Below are positions 46,647-57,500 of a stretch of 64,000 nucleotides of DNA, piece by piece. The notes beneath the pieces are model-generated. The model was not told the DNA's origin. It was given only the letters and a program-made list of their open reading frames with translations, and made no database searches. The position numbers and the translations under genes are program-made. The first letter of the stretch is position 1, and every line of letters begins with the position of its first letter. The DNA is from Gammaproteobacteria bacterium (lineage in GTDB: Bacteria > Pseudomonadota > Gammaproteobacteria > Steroidobacterales > Steroidobacteraceae), in NCBI GenBank assembly GCA_013289615.1, contig JABCZO010000006.1, positions 1 through 64,000 on the forward strand. The letters run 5' to 3'.

Positions 46647-48878
46647 ATGTCTTATTCAAATGCCCGTATCACGCTGGCCGCGGCGCTCTACTGCGTGCTG
46701 GCTGTACCAGCGCTGCGTGCCGCCGAGGCTGTCGGCAGCAGCACCGCCGCTGACAGCATCGCCGCTGACAGCACCATTGGTAGCGCCACTACCGCCGTCA
46801 CCGTCAGTCCCGACTCGGCTGCCAGCGGGGCAACTGCCGACGTGCTGCCGACGATCGTCATCACCGCGACGATACTGAATGAGAAGCGCGCCGGGATCGA
46901 GACGCAGACCGGCGCCTCGACCTACATCATCGATGATGCGGCGATCGCAGCCACTCCCGGGGGCGACAATACGCTGCTGAACCAGGTCATATTGCAGGCG
47001 CCGGACGTGGCGCAGGATTCCTTTGGCCAATTTCACGTCCGCGGTGATCACAATGATCTGCAATACCGCCTGAACGGCATCATCCTGCCGGAAGGCATCA
47101 GCGTCTTCGGTCAATCACTGAGCCCGCGCCTGATTTCCTCGCTCAAGCTGATCACCGGTGCATTACCGGCCGAGTACGGGCTGCGCACCGCCGGCATCAT
47201 CGACATGACCACCAGGAGCGGTCTGCTCGATCCTGGCGGCTCGATCTCCGTCTATGGCGGCAGCCACGGCACTTTCGAGCCGAGCTTCGACTACGGCGGC
47301 AACTCCGGCAACCTGAATTACTTCATCTCGGGCGATATGCTGCGTAACGATCTGGGCATCGAGTCGCCCGACGGCAGCACCAATCCGATTCACGACCACT
47401 CGACGCAGTATCACGGCTTCGGTTACTTCGAGGACATTCTCGATGCCGGCAATCGGCTGTCGTTGATCCTCGGCACCTCCAACGATAGCTTCCAGATTCC
47501 CGACCTGAACGGCCTGCAACCGAGCCTCGGGCTGAGTGTCAACGGCCAGACGGCGTATCCGAGCCAGCAGCTGAACGAGAACCAGCGCGAGCTGACCAGC
47601 TATGCGATCGTAAGCTGGCAGCACTCCGAGGATGCGCTGGACTGGCAGAGCTCGCTGAGCGGCCGATATTCGAGTCTTACCTTCGAGCCCGACCCGACCG
47701 GCGACCTGCTCTACAACGGCATCTCGCAATGGGCCTACAAGCGCGACGATGCGCTCGGCTGGCAGACCGATGGCGCCTACAAGCTCAACGACGCACATAC
47801 GATACGCGGCGGCTGGTACCTGCAGCACGACAGCGCCACCAACACCACCACCTCGCTGGTGTTGCCCACCAACGTCGGAGCGCCGGCCAACGAGATTCCC
47901 GAGTCGATCGCTGACAGCGGCTCGCAGACGCAATGGATCGAGAGCCTGTACCTGCAGGATGAATGGCAGATCGCGGCGCCGCTGACCCTCAATTACGGTC
48001 TGCGCGCCGATCACTACAATGCCTATTCGAGCGGCAGTCAGCTCAGTCCGCGCCTCAACCTCGTGTGGAAGCCCTGGGCGGCGACCACGCTGCATGCCGG
48101 GTATTCGCGCTACTTCACGCCACCGCCATTCGAGCTGATCGCGAGTGAGTCGATCAGCAAGTTCGCCAACACCAGCGCCGCCCCGGCGGTGCTCACCGAC
48201 ACGGCGCCGATGGCGGAGCGGGCCAACTACTTCGATGCCGGTGTGGAGCAGAAACTGCTCGACGGCCTGACGCTGGGTGTCGACAGCTACTACCGCCGCT
48301 CACAGAACCTGATCGACGAGGGCCAGTTCGGCGCACCGATCATCCTCACGCCGTTCAACTATCTCAAGGGCAAGATCGAGGGCATCGAGTTCACCGGCAA
48401 CTACGCCAGCCACGACTTCTCCGCCTACGCGAACCTCTCGTTCCAGACCGCGATCGGCCGTCATTTCGAGTCGGCACAGTTCAATTTCTCGCCGGATGAT
48501 CTGGTGTACGTCGCCAACAACTACATTCATCTCGATCATGAGCAGCGGGTCAACGCCTCGGCCGGCGCCTCCTATCTGTGGGACGGCACGCGCTTCAGTG
48601 CCGATATGCTGTTCGGTAGCGGCCTGCGGGCAAATCAACCGCTTGCGGACGGCAGTTCCATCCCCAACGGCACCCACCTGCCCACGTACGCGCAGGTGAA
48701 TCTCGGCACCAGTCACGCCTTTCACTTCGCCGGCACCGGAGCCCTGACGGTACGCTTCGACGTCATCAACGTGTTCGACAAGATCTACGAGATTCGTAAC
48801 GGCACCGGCGTTGGCGTCGGCGCACCGCAGTTCGGACCGCGACGCGGATTTTTTGGCGGGCTGTCGAAGCAGCTATAG
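46647..48878 (+). CDS. TonB-dependent outer-membrane receptor
   Basis: Outer-membrane beta-barrel of 743 residues. It has a signal peptide (MSYSNARITLAAALYCVLAV), a TonB-box-like segment (LPTIVITAT), a plug domain (GQFHVRGDHNDLQYRLNGII, GALPAEYGLRTAGIIDMTTR) and a 22-strand-type barrel ending in a short aromatic/hydrophobic C-terminus. A long threonine/serine/alanine linker separates signal and box. The first ATG at 46647 has CAGGATCC upstream. The neighbouring His/Cys protein suggests a metal substrate, which is not proven. Confidence 0.88.
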   Translation: MSYSNARITLAAALYCVLAVPALRAAEAVGSSTAADSIAADSTIGSATTAVTVSPDSAASGATADVLPTIVITATILNEKRAGIETQTGASTYIIDDAAIAATPGGDNTLLNQVILQAPDVAQDSFGQFHVRGDHNDLQYRLNGIILPEGISVFGQSLSPRLISSLKLITGALPAEYGLRTAGIIDMTTRSGLLDPGGSISVYGGSHGTFEPSFDYGGNSGNLNYFISGDMLRNDLGIESPDGSTNPIHDHSTQYHGFGYFEDILDAGNRLSLILGTSNDSFQIPDLNGLQPSLGLSVNGQTAYPSQQLNENQRELTSYAIVSWQHSEDALDWQSSLSGRYSSLTFEPDPTGDLLYNGISQWAYKRDDALGWQTDGAYKLNDAHTIRGGWYLQHDSATNTTTSLVLPTNVGAPANEIPESIADSGSQTQWIESLYLQDEWQIAAPLTLNYGLRADHYNAYSSGSQLSPRLNLVWKPWAATTLHAGYSRYFTPPPFELIASESISKFANTSAAPAVLTDTAPMAERANYFDAGVEQKLLDGLTLGVDSYYRRSQNLIDEGQFGAPIILTPFNYLKGKIEGIEFTGNYASHDFSAYANLSFQTAIGRHFESAQFNFSPDDLVYVANNYIHLDHEQRVNASAGASYLWDGTRFSADMLFGSGLRANQPLADGSSIPNGTHLPTYAQVNLGTSHAFHFAGTGALTVRFDVINVFDKIYEIRNGTGVGVGAPQFGPRRGFFGGLSKQL

Positions 48879-48931
48879 CAACCGAAGGCCGGCACGGTAT
48901 AGTCGCGCGATATCCATGGCGAGGATCGGCG

Positions 48932-49804
48932 ATGCCGGATCTGATCGATGTATTCGTGCTCGCGATCGTGCAGGGAGTGTGCGAGCTGCTGCCGGTGTCG
49001 AGTTCGGCGCACGTGATCATCGCCGAAAGGCTCATGGGTCTGGATCCGACCACGCCAGCCATGACGTTTCTGCTGGTCATGCTTCACACCGGCACCATGC
49101 TGGCGGTCATCGTGTACTTCTGGAGCACCTGGCGCAGCCGCTTCTTTTCCTCCGCTGCCGCGTTCTGGTCGTTCGCCCGCAATGTCGTGGCAGCCACGGC
49201 CTGCACCGGTGTCGTCGGTCTCGGTCTGACGCTGCTGATCGAACGTGTGCTGCTCGGCGGGGCGCCCGGGGCGGCCGTCGAGCAGCTGTTCGGCAACCTG
49301 ATGCTGATCGCCGTGGCGCTGGCGACGGTCGGAATCATGATCATCTGGTCCGGTCTGCGCACTACCGGGACGAACGAGAAACAGTCCATGGTGCTGCCCG
49401 ATGCGATCTGGATAGGCACGGTGCAGGGTTTGTGTCTGCCATTCAGAGGTTTCTCGCGCTCCGGGGCGACGATTTCCACCGGCTTGTTTCGCGGTCTGCG
49501 CAAGGACCTGCTGGAAGACTTCAGTTTTGCGCTGGCGGTCGTGCTGACGCCCGCCGTCATCGTGCGCGAATGGCATCGGCTGCTCAAGGCTCAGCACCTC
49601 GCCGATGTCGCGAGCGATAGTCTGGGGCCGATTTGGCCCTGCCTGCTTGGCATGGTCCTGAGTTTTGCCGCCGGCTGGCTGTCGCTGAAATGGCTGTCGC
49701 GTTGGCTCGAGCATGGGCGTTGGCACCTGTTTGGTTACTACTGCCTGTTTGCGGCCGTGGCGGTGTTTATTACCGGTAAATTCCTGTCGGGACCGCTCGG
49801 CTGA
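48932..49804 (+). CDS. uppP: Undecaprenyl-diphosphatase UppP/BacA
   Basis: Membrane enzyme that recycles undecaprenyl pyrophosphate for peptidoglycan synthesis and gives bacitracin resistance. It has 290 residues and about eight hydrophobic segments. The active-site motifs are AIVQGVCELLPVSSSAHVII (Q-x3-E plus the histidine) and FSRSGATISTGLFRG with the catalytic arginine. The second motif lacks the usual IPGVSRSG proline-glycine start, reading LPFRGFSRSG. The start has GAGG upstream. Confidence 0.9.
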   Translation: MPDLIDVFVLAIVQGVCELLPVSSSAHVIIAERLMGLDPTTPAMTFLLVMLHTGTMLAVIVYFWSTWRSRFFSSAAAFWSFARNVVAATACTGVVGLGLTLLIERVLLGGAPGAAVEQLFGNLMLIAVALATVGIMIIWSGLRTTGTNEKQSMVLPDAIWIGTVQGLCLPFRGFSRSGATISTGLFRGLRKDLLEDFSFALAVVLTPAVIVREWHRLLKAQHLADVASDSLGPIWPCLLGMVLSFAAGWLSLKWLSRWLEHGRWHLFGYYCLFAAVAVFITGKFLSGPLG

Positions 49805-49883
49805 CGGCGTCGGTCGCGCGGCCGCGTCGACTCATCATCCCGGCATCGCCTGCTATCGCCGTCGCTTCCTGGCGCGCTCGCCT

Positions 49884-49889
49884 TATAAT
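49884..49889 (+). promoter_or_regulatory. Possible sigma70 -10 element of the RND operon
   Basis: TATAAT is exact, about 120 bases upstream of the adaptor gene. The -35 region is weak, so the promoter is likely to be regulated. Confidence 0.4.
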
Positions 49890-49910
49890 TCGCGGTCGAT
49901 ATTAAATGTT

Positions 49911-49949
49911 GTTAACTAATCAATGATTTACGGTTAGTCCGGTTAACTA
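49911..49949. promoter_or_regulatory. Paired GTTAACTA boxes, candidate operator
   Basis: The 8-base sequence GTTAACTA, with a palindromic GTTAAC core, occurs at 49911-49918 and 49942-49949, 31 bases apart (about three helical turns). It lies downstream of the TATAAT element and upstream of the efflux operon, where a repressor operator would sit. No regulator gene is adjacent. Confidence 0.4.
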
Positions 49950-50010
49950 TCGCGCGGGTTGATTGTCATCGTATGCGCAGCACGCCTCACTCGACGAGAC
50001 GGAACAACAC

Positions 50011-51351
50011 ATGACCCCACAGCTTCCGCCGAGCGATGCCGACCATGGCGCCTACGGCGAATCCGGATTCCGGCGTCGAAAAATGCTCTGGTGGATTATC
50101 GGCGGTATCGCACTGCTGGTGCTGATCGTCATCGGTGCGCGCTATCGCGCCGGCACTCCGGCCGGCCCCGGCGGCCGCGCCGGCATCAACGCAGCGCTGA
50201 CGGTCGGCGCGGCCAGTGTCAGCAGCGGCGACATACCCATCACGATCAATGCGCTCGGCACAGTCACGCCGCTCGCGACCGTCACCATACATCCGCAGAT
50301 CAACGGGCCGCTGGTCAAGATCAGTTTCACCGAAGGGCAGATGGTCAAGCGCGGCGATCTGCTGGTGCAGATTGATCCCCGACCCTATCAGGCGGCTGTC
50401 GACCAGGCCGACGGGCAGCTCAAGCGCGACCAGGCCTCACTCGCCAACGCCAAGGTCGACCTCGATCGATACAAGACGCTGCTGGCGCAGAACTCCGTGT
50501 CCGACCAGGTCTATGCCACGCAGCTGGCGACGGTGGCGCAACAGGAAGCCACGATAGCGAGCGACCGCGCCACGCTCGAAGCCGCGCAGCTCAACCTCGA
50601 CTACTGCCGTATCACGTCGCCGGTGGCGGGGCTGGTCGGCCTGCGGCAGGTAGACGTCGGCAACCTGATGCAGGCCAATGCCACCGCGATCGCCGTGGTG
50701 ACGCAACTGCAGCCGATGTCGGTGCTGTTCACGGTGCCCGAGGACAGCCTCAGCAATATCCTGCAGCGTCTGCGCGACGGCCAGAAGCTGCCGGTCGACG
50801 CCTACGACCGCAGCCTCACCAACAAGATCGCCAGCGGCATGCTGTCGAACGCCGACAACCAGATCGATACCACCACCGGCACCCTGAAACTCAGGGCGAT
50901 GTTCGACAATTCCAAATTCGAATTATTTCCCAACCAGTTCGTCAACGTGCGACTGCTGCTCGATACGCTGCAAAACGTCATGGTCGTGCCCGGCGCCGCC
51001 ATGCAGCAGGGTTCCTCGGGCAGCTACGTCTACGTCGTCAACGCCGACGGCACCGTGAGCATGCGCGCGGTCACCACCGGCCCCTCGAGTGGTGACCTGG
51101 TCTCGATCAGCAAGGGTCTTAAGAGCGGCGAACGCGTGGTGGTGGACGGCGCCGATCAACTGCGCGACGGCGCGCATGTGGTGGTGCCGGGAACTGCGGC
51201 TGGTGCGGGAGCCGCCGCAGCCGCGGGCTCCGGATCGAGCGGTGCCGGCCAGCACCTGCATCGCAGAGGCGCCAGCAGCGCCGGTGGTGATGCCGCAGGC
51301 AGCAGCAGCGGTAGCGGCGCGGGCAGCGCGGGCGGCACACCGCCGCCCTGA
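50011..51351 (+). CDS. RND efflux periplasmic adaptor, MdtA-like
   Basis: Membrane fusion protein of 446 residues linking an RND pump to an outer-membrane channel. It has one N-terminal membrane helix (MLWWIIGGIALLVLIVIG) and a lipoyl half-motif (GPLVKISFTEGQMVKRGDLL) that pairs with YCRITSPVAGLVGLRQVDVG. An alpha-hairpin rich in alanine/glutamine and a beta-barrel domain follow. The C-terminal 60 residues are a glycine/serine/alanine-rich tail (SSGAGQHLHRRGASS), unusual in length. The ATG at 50011 is chosen; a TTG at 49963 is possible. Confidence 0.92.
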   Translation: MTPQLPPSDADHGAYGESGFRRRKMLWWIIGGIALLVLIVIGARYRAGTPAGPGGRAGINAALTVGAASVSSGDIPITINALGTVTPLATVTIHPQINGPLVKISFTEGQMVKRGDLLVQIDPRPYQAAVDQADGQLKRDQASLANAKVDLDRYKTLLAQNSVSDQVYATQLATVAQQEATIASDRATLEAAQLNLDYCRITSPVAGLVGLRQVDVGNLMQANATAIAVVTQLQPMSVLFTVPEDSLSNILQRLRDGQKLPVDAYDRSLTNKIASGMLSNADNQIDTTTGTLKLRAMFDNSKFELFPNQFVNVRLLLDTLQNVMVVPGAAMQQGSSGSYVYVVNADGTVSMRAVTTGPSSGDLVSISKGLKSGERVVVDGADQLRDGAHVVVPGTAAGAGAAAAAGSGSSGAGQHLHRRGASSAGGDAAGSSSGSGAGSAGGTPPP

Positions 51352-51367
51352 TTGCGGGCGCTGAACC

Positions 51368-54300
51368 ATGAATCCTTCACGCCCATTCATCCAACGACCG
51401 GTCGCCACCTCGCTGCTGATGGCTGCGATCCTGATCGTCGGTGCGATTGGTTACCTGTTCCTGCCGCTGTCGGCGCTGCCGGAGGTCGACTACCCGACCA
51501 TCCAGGTGCAGACCTTCCTGCCGGGGGCCAGTCCCGAGGTCATGACCTCGACCGTCAGCGCGCCATTGGAACGCCAGTTCGGACAGATGCCGGGTCTGAA
51601 GGAGATGTCCTCGCGCAGCTCCGCCGGCGCCTCGGTGATCACGCTGCAGTTCGACCTGGCGCTTAACATCGACATTGCCGAGCAGGAAGTGCAGGCGGCG
51701 ATCAATGCCGCCTCCAATCTGCTGCCGCAAAGCCTGCCGGCGCCGCCGATCTACGCCAAGGTCAATCCCGCCGACGCGCCGATCATGACGCTCGCCGCGA
51801 CCTCGACCTCGATGCCGATCACACAGATCGAGGACCTGGCCGATACGCGCATCGCACAGAAGATCTCGCAGATCTCCGGCGTCGGGCTGGTCAGTATCAA
51901 CGGCGCGCAGCGTCCGGCGGTGCGTATCCAGGCCAATCTGCAGGCGCTGGCCGCCTATAACCTGAACATCGACGACCTGCGCACCACGATCTCGAATGCC
52001 AACTCCAACGCCCCCAAGGGCAGTTTCGACGGTACCGCACGCTCGTACTCGATCGATGCCAACGATCAGATCTCGAGCGCCGAGCAATACAGCAACATCA
52101 TCGTCGCCTATCGCAACGAAGCCCCGGTGCGGCTGAAGGATGTCGCCGCGGTGACGCAGAGCGCGGAGAACAACAAGCTCGCCAGCTGGATGAACAAGAC
52201 GCCGGCCATCCTGGTCAATGTGCAACGTCAGCCGGGCGCCAACGTGATCGCGGTGGTCAACCAGATCTTAAAGGAGCTGCCGGACATCCGCGCGTCAATG
52301 CCCGCCAATGTCGATGTCACGGTGCTGTCCGACCGCACCAACACCATTCGCGCTTCGGTCAATGACGTGCAGTTCGAACTATCGCTGGCGGTGGCACTGG
52401 TGGTGCTGGTGATCTTTCTGTTCCTGCGCAACGTGCCGGCGACGATCATTCCGAGCCTGTCGGTGCCGCTGTCGCTGATTGGCACTTTCGCGGTGATGTA
52501 TCTTTGCGGCTTCAGCCTCAACAATCTGTCGCTGATGGCGCTGACGATCGGCTCCGGGTTCGTGGTCGACGACGCCATCGTCATGATCGAGAACATCTCG
52601 CGCTACATCGAGCAGGGCGAGAAGCCGATGGCAGCGGCGCTCAAGGGTTCGGAGGAAATCGGCTTCACGATCGTCTCCCTGACGGTGTCGCTGATCGCGG
52701 TGCTGATTCCGCTGCTGTTCATGCGCGAGGTGGTCGGGCGGCTGTTCCGGGAGTTCGCAATCACGCTGTCGATAGCGATCCTGATCTCGGCGGTGGTGTC
52801 GCTGACGCTGGTGCCGATGCTGTGCGCAAAGATGCTGCGGACCCGCGAGCAGACCGAGGCGCGCGCTCAGAGCGCCATAGCGCGCCACGCCGAGCGCGCC
52901 TTTCAGCGGCTGATTGCCGAATACGACCGGTTGCTGATCTGGGTACTGGACCACCAGCCGCTGGTGTTATGGGTCGCCACTGGCACCGTGGTGCTCACGG
53001 TTGCCCTGTACGTCATCATCCCCAAGGGCTTCTTCCCGCTGCAGGATACCGGCATCCTGCAGGGCACGACCGAGGCCAGTCCGACAATTTCATTCGCTGC
53101 GATGATCGACCGGCAGCAACAGCTGGCGGATGTGATCCTGCGCGATGCGGACGTCGACAGCCTGTCGTCCTTTGTCGGCATCGACGGCGCCAATACCACG
53201 CTCAACAACGGCCGTTACCTGATCAACCTGAAGCCCAAGAACCAGCGCAGCGACAGCATCGTAGAGACCATGGCGCGGCTAGCCAACGCGGCACGTGGGA
53301 TTAGCGGCATCAAGTTGTATCTGCAGCCGGTGCAGGACCTGACCATCGATTCGACCGTGGGCCGGGCGCAGTATCAGTTCATCCTCGAGGCCGCCAGCGG
53401 CGCCACGCTGCGGCCTTGGGTGCCAAAGCTGCTCGACCGCCTCACCCATGTTCCGGAACTCGCCAACGTCTCGACCAACTTTGTCGACAGCGGCCTGACG
53501 GTGCAGATCGACATCGACCGCGATACCGCGGCACGCTTTGGCGTCACCGCGGCCACCATCGACAACGTGCTGTACGATGCATTCGGCCAACGCATCATCT
53601 CGACCATCTACACCCAGTCGAACGAATACCGGGTGATCATGGAAGGTGATCCGAAGCTGCAGGCCTCGATCGATTCGCTGAACGACATCTATGTGCCCTC
53701 GGCCACCTCAGCCAACGGCGGCCAGGTACCGCTGGGTTCGATTGCGCGCATTTCGGTGCAGGACGCGCCGCTCGAGATCGATCACCTGGGGCAGTTTCCA
53801 GCCGCGATGTTCTCGTTCGATGCCGCGCCCGGCGCCTCGCTGGAGAATGCGGTGAATGCGATCCGCGCCGCCGAGGCGGACATCGGACTTCCGGTCAGTA
53901 TCACCAGCACCTTCGAGGGCGCGGCACTGGCGTTCCAGTCCTCGTTGCGCAACGAGGTGCTGCTGATCCTGGCCGCGATCGTCACGGTCTACATCGTGCT
54001 GGGAGTACTGTACGAGAGCTATATCCACCCGCTGACGATCCTGTCGACGCTGCCGTCCGCGGGCATCGGTGCCCTGCTTGCACTGATGATCGCCGGGCTG
54101 GATCTGAATATTATTTCGATCATCGGCATCATCCTGCTGATCGGCATCGTAAAGAAAAATGCCATCATGATGATCGACTTCGCGCTCACCGCCGAGCGCG
54201 AGCGCGGCAAGGCACCGCGTGAAGCCATCCACGAAGCCGCGCTGCTGCGCTTCCGGCCGATACTCATGACCACGGTGGCTGCGTTATTTGCCGCCCTGCC

Positions 54301-54532
54301 GCTGATGCTCGGCGCCGGTACCGGAGCGGAACTGCGCGCGCCTCTGGGCATCTCGATTGTCGGCGGGCTGCTGGTGAGCCAAATGCTGACGCTGTTCACC
54401 ACGCCGGTGATTTACCTGTTCTTCGATCGCCTGGCGGCCGCAGTACGCCATCGCCGCGGTCGGACCGGGGCCGCCGGCGAGGCACCGGTCAGCCCCAAGC
54501 AGGAGCAGGGGCCGGCGCCGCAGTTGCGCTGA
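51368..54532 (+). CDS. RND multidrug efflux transporter, MdtB-like
   Basis: Inner-membrane proton-driven pump of 1054 residues. It has 12 membrane helices with two large periplasmic loops. Helix 4 carries the proton-relay aspartates in [20 protein letters not shown]. The start is [20 protein letters not shown] and helices 7-12 are repeated as expected. The C-terminal tail is short. It begins 16 bases after the adaptor and precedes the second pump by 7 bases. MdtB and MdtC work as a heterotrimer in E. coli, and the same is inferred here. Confidence 0.93.
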   Translation: MNPSRPFIQRPVATSLLMAAILIVGAIGYLFLPLSALPEVDYPTIQVQTFLPGASPEVMTSTVSAPLERQFGQMPGLKEMSSRSSAGASVITLQFDLALNIDIAEQEVQAAINAASNLLPQSLPAPPIYAKVNPADAPIMTLAATSTSMPITQIEDLADTRIAQKISQISGVGLVSINGAQRPAVRIQANLQALAAYNLNIDDLRTTISNANSNAPKGSFDGTARSYSIDANDQISSAEQYSNIIVAYRNEAPVRLKDVAAVTQSAENNKLASWMNKTPAILVNVQRQPGANVIAVVNQILKELPDIRASMPANVDVTVLSDRTNTIRASVNDVQFELSLAVALVVLVIFLFLRNVPATIIPSLSVPLSLIGTFAVMYLCGFSLNNLSLMALTIGSGFVVDDAIVMIENISRYIEQGEKPMAAALKGSEEIGFTIVSLTVSLIAVLIPLLFMREVVGRLFREFAITLSIAILISAVVSLTLVPMLCAKMLRTREQTEARAQSAIARHAERAFQRLIAEYDRLLIWVLDHQPLVLWVATGTVVLTVALYVIIPKGFFPLQDTGILQGTTEASPTISFAAMIDRQQQLADVILRDADVDSLSSFVGIDGANTTLNNGRYLINLKPKNQRSDSIVETMARLANAARGISGIKLYLQPVQDLTIDSTVGRAQYQFILEAASGATLRPWVPKLLDRLTHVPELANVSTNFVDSGLTVQIDIDRDTAARFGVTAATIDNVLYDAFGQRIISTIYTQSNEYRVIMEGDPKLQASIDSLNDIYVPSATSANGGQVPLGSIARISVQDAPLEIDHLGQFPAAMFSFDAAPGASLENAVNAIRAAEADIGLPVSITSTFEGAALAFQSSLRNEVLLILAAIVTVYIVLGVLYESYIHPLTILSTLPSAGIGALLALMIAGLDLNIISIIGIILLIGIVKKNAIMMIDFALTAERERGKAPREAIHEAALLRFRPILMTTVAALFAALPLMLGAGTGAELRAPLGISIVGGLLVSQMLTLFTTPVIYLFFDRLAAAVRHRRGRTGAAGEAPVSPKQEQGPAPQLR

Positions 54533-54539
54533 CGCCGCC

Positions 54540-57500
54540 ATGAACATCTCCGCACCCTTCGTCCGCCGACCGGTTGCCACGACGCTGCTGACGATCGGCC
54601 TGGCGCTCGCCGGCGGCGTCGCCTTCTTCCTGCTGCCGGTAGCGCCGTTGCCCAGCGTCGATATGCCGACCATCGTCGTATCGGCCTCGCTTCCCGGGGC
54701 GAGCCCGCAGACGGTGGCGACCAGCGTCACCACGCCGCTGGAGCGGCACCTTGGCACCATCGCCGGTGTGACCGAGATGACCTCGCAGAGCGCGGTCGGC
54801 ACTTCAAATACCGTGCTGCAGTTCGACCTCAGCCGCAACATCGACGGCGCGGCCCGCGACGTGGAAGCCGCGATCCAGGCTGCGCGCATCGACCTGCCAA
54901 GTTCGTTGCGCAGCAACCCGACCTACCGCAAGCTCAACCCATCCGACGCGCCGGTGATGATCCTGGCGTTGACCTCCGATACGCTGACCGCCGGGCAGAT
55001 CTACGACTCCGCGTCAACGATCATGCAGCAGAAGCTGCTGCAGGTGTCCGGTATCGGTGACGTCACGATCGGCGGCAGTTCGCTGCCGGCGGTGCGCGTG
55101 GAGCTCAACCCGCGCGCGCTATTCAAGTATCAACTGGGGCTGGAGGACGTGCGCGCGGCGCTGTCGGCCGCCAACGCCAACAGCCCCAAGGGCGGCGTCG
55201 ACTTCGCCGATCAGCGTTATCAGATCTATGTCAATGACACCGCCAAGCGCGCGGTGGAATACCAGACGCTGATCGTCGGCTACCGCAACAATTCGGCGAT
55301 AAGGCTGCAGGACGTCGCCACGGTCAGGGACGGCGTGGAGAATATCCGCAATCTTGGACTCGCGGATGGCAAGCCCGCGGTGCTGCTGGTGCTGCACCGC
55401 CAGCCTGGCGCCAACGTTATCGACGTGGTCGATCGAATCCGCGCCCTGCTACCAGAGCTGCAAGCCTCGATCCCGGCCAGCATCCGCATCATTCAGACCA
55501 ACGATCGCACCGAGACCATTCGTGCCTCGCTGCGCGACGTCGAACGTACCCTGATGATCGCCATCGTGCTGGTGGTGCTGGTCGTGTTCGCGACCCTGCG
55601 TAATGCGCGCGCGGCGCTGGTGCCCAGCGTCGCCGTGCCGCTGTCGTTGATCGGTACCTTCGGGGCCATGTACCTGCTGGGCTTCAGCCTTGACAACCTG
55701 TCGCTGATGGCGCTCACGGTCGCGACCGGCTTTGTGGTCGATGACGCCATCGTGGTGCTGGAGAACATATCGCGCCATGTCGAGCAAGGCATGCCGCGCG
55801 TACAGGCCGCATTGGTAGGAGTCAGGGAAGTCGGCTTCACGGTGCTGGCGATGAGCCTGTCGCTGATCGCGGTGTTCCTGCCAATTCTGCTGATGGGCGG
55901 CATTGTCGGTCGCACCTTCCGGGAGTTTGCGCTGACGCTCGCGGTCGCCATCCTTATCTCGATGGTGGTATCGCTGACGACCACGCCCATGATGTGCGCC
56001 CACGTACTTCGGCGCGACAGCGGTCATCAGAGTCGCTTCATGCTCGCGCTGGAACGCGGCTTCGACGCCATGCGCGACTTCTATGGGCGCACGCTGCGGG
56101 TAGCACTGGGTTACCCGCGCACCGTGATGATCGTGCTGGCAATCACCGTGGCGCTGAACGTTTATCTCTACACGATCATTCCCAAGGGATTCTTTCCGCA
56201 GCAGGACACCGGCACGCTGACCGGGAATCTGCGCGCCGACCAGAGCATCTCGTTTCAGGCCATGGCGCAGAAGCTGCGCAGCGTCATGGCGATCGTGCAG
56301 GCCGATCCGGCCGTCAAGGACGTGGTCGGGTTTACCGGCGGCGGCGGCGGCGGGCCGGGCGGAGCCACCAACACCGCCAATATATTCGTCGGCTTGAAGC
56401 CGTTGTCGGAACGCAAGGCCAACAGCGACCGCGTGATTGCACGGCTGCGCGTCAAGCTCGCCAACATCACCGGCGTGCGCCTGTTCCTGCAGGCGATCCA
56501 GGACATCCGCGCCGGCGGCAGGCAGAGCAACTCCCAGTACCAGTACACCATTCTCAGCGACAACCTGGCCGAACTCAATCTGTGGACTCCGAGGATCACC
56601 GAGGCGCTGAAGCCCGTGCCGCAGCTGCTGGACGTCAACTCCGACCGCCAGGACAACGGCCTCGACGTCGCCCTCAACATCGATCGCGATACCGCGGCGC
56701 GCCTGGGCGTCAGCCTGTCGGAAATCGATAACACACTGTACGACGCCTTTGGCCAGCGCCAGGTGTCCACCATATATAACGACATGAACCAGTATCACGT
56801 CGTCATGGAGGTTGACCCGAGCTTCTGGCAGAGCCCGGAGACCCTCAAGGAAGTATGGGTCAGTACCTCCGGCGGCTCGGTCAGCGGGGCGCAGTCGACC
56901 GCCGGAGCGGCGAGCGCTTTTGCTGCCGCGGCAACCCCCAGCATCGCCAGCATTGCGTCGAGCAGCGCGACCAGCAGCAGCGCGACCAGTGGCGCCAGTG
57001 GGTCGCAGGCGCCGGCATCGGCCGCGCAGAATCTGGCGCTCAACCAGCTCACCAACAGCGGTCGGGGCGGTGCGTCGACCGGCGCTTCGATTGCCACCAC
57101 GGTCGAGACCTCGGTGCCGCTGGCGGCCTTTAGTAGCTATGGACCCAAGACCACACCGCTCGCGATCAACCACCAGGGACCATTCGTGGCAACGACCTTC
57201 TCGTTTAATCTGCCTGAAGGCGAGTCGCTTGGCACCGGGATCGCCGCGATACAGCGCACCATGCAGGTTATCCATGTACCGATCTCGGTACATGGTTCGT
57301 TCTCCGGCACGGCGAAAGTGTTCCAGCAGTCGCTGGCGAACGAACCGTGGCTTATCCTCGCCGCGGTGGTGGCGGTCTACGTGGTGCTTGGAATTCTGTA
57401 CGAGAGCTACGTGCACCCGATCACGATTCTGTCGACGCTGCCCTCCGCGGGAGTCGGCGCGGTGATCGCGCTGCTGCTGTTTGGCACCGAATTCAGCCTG

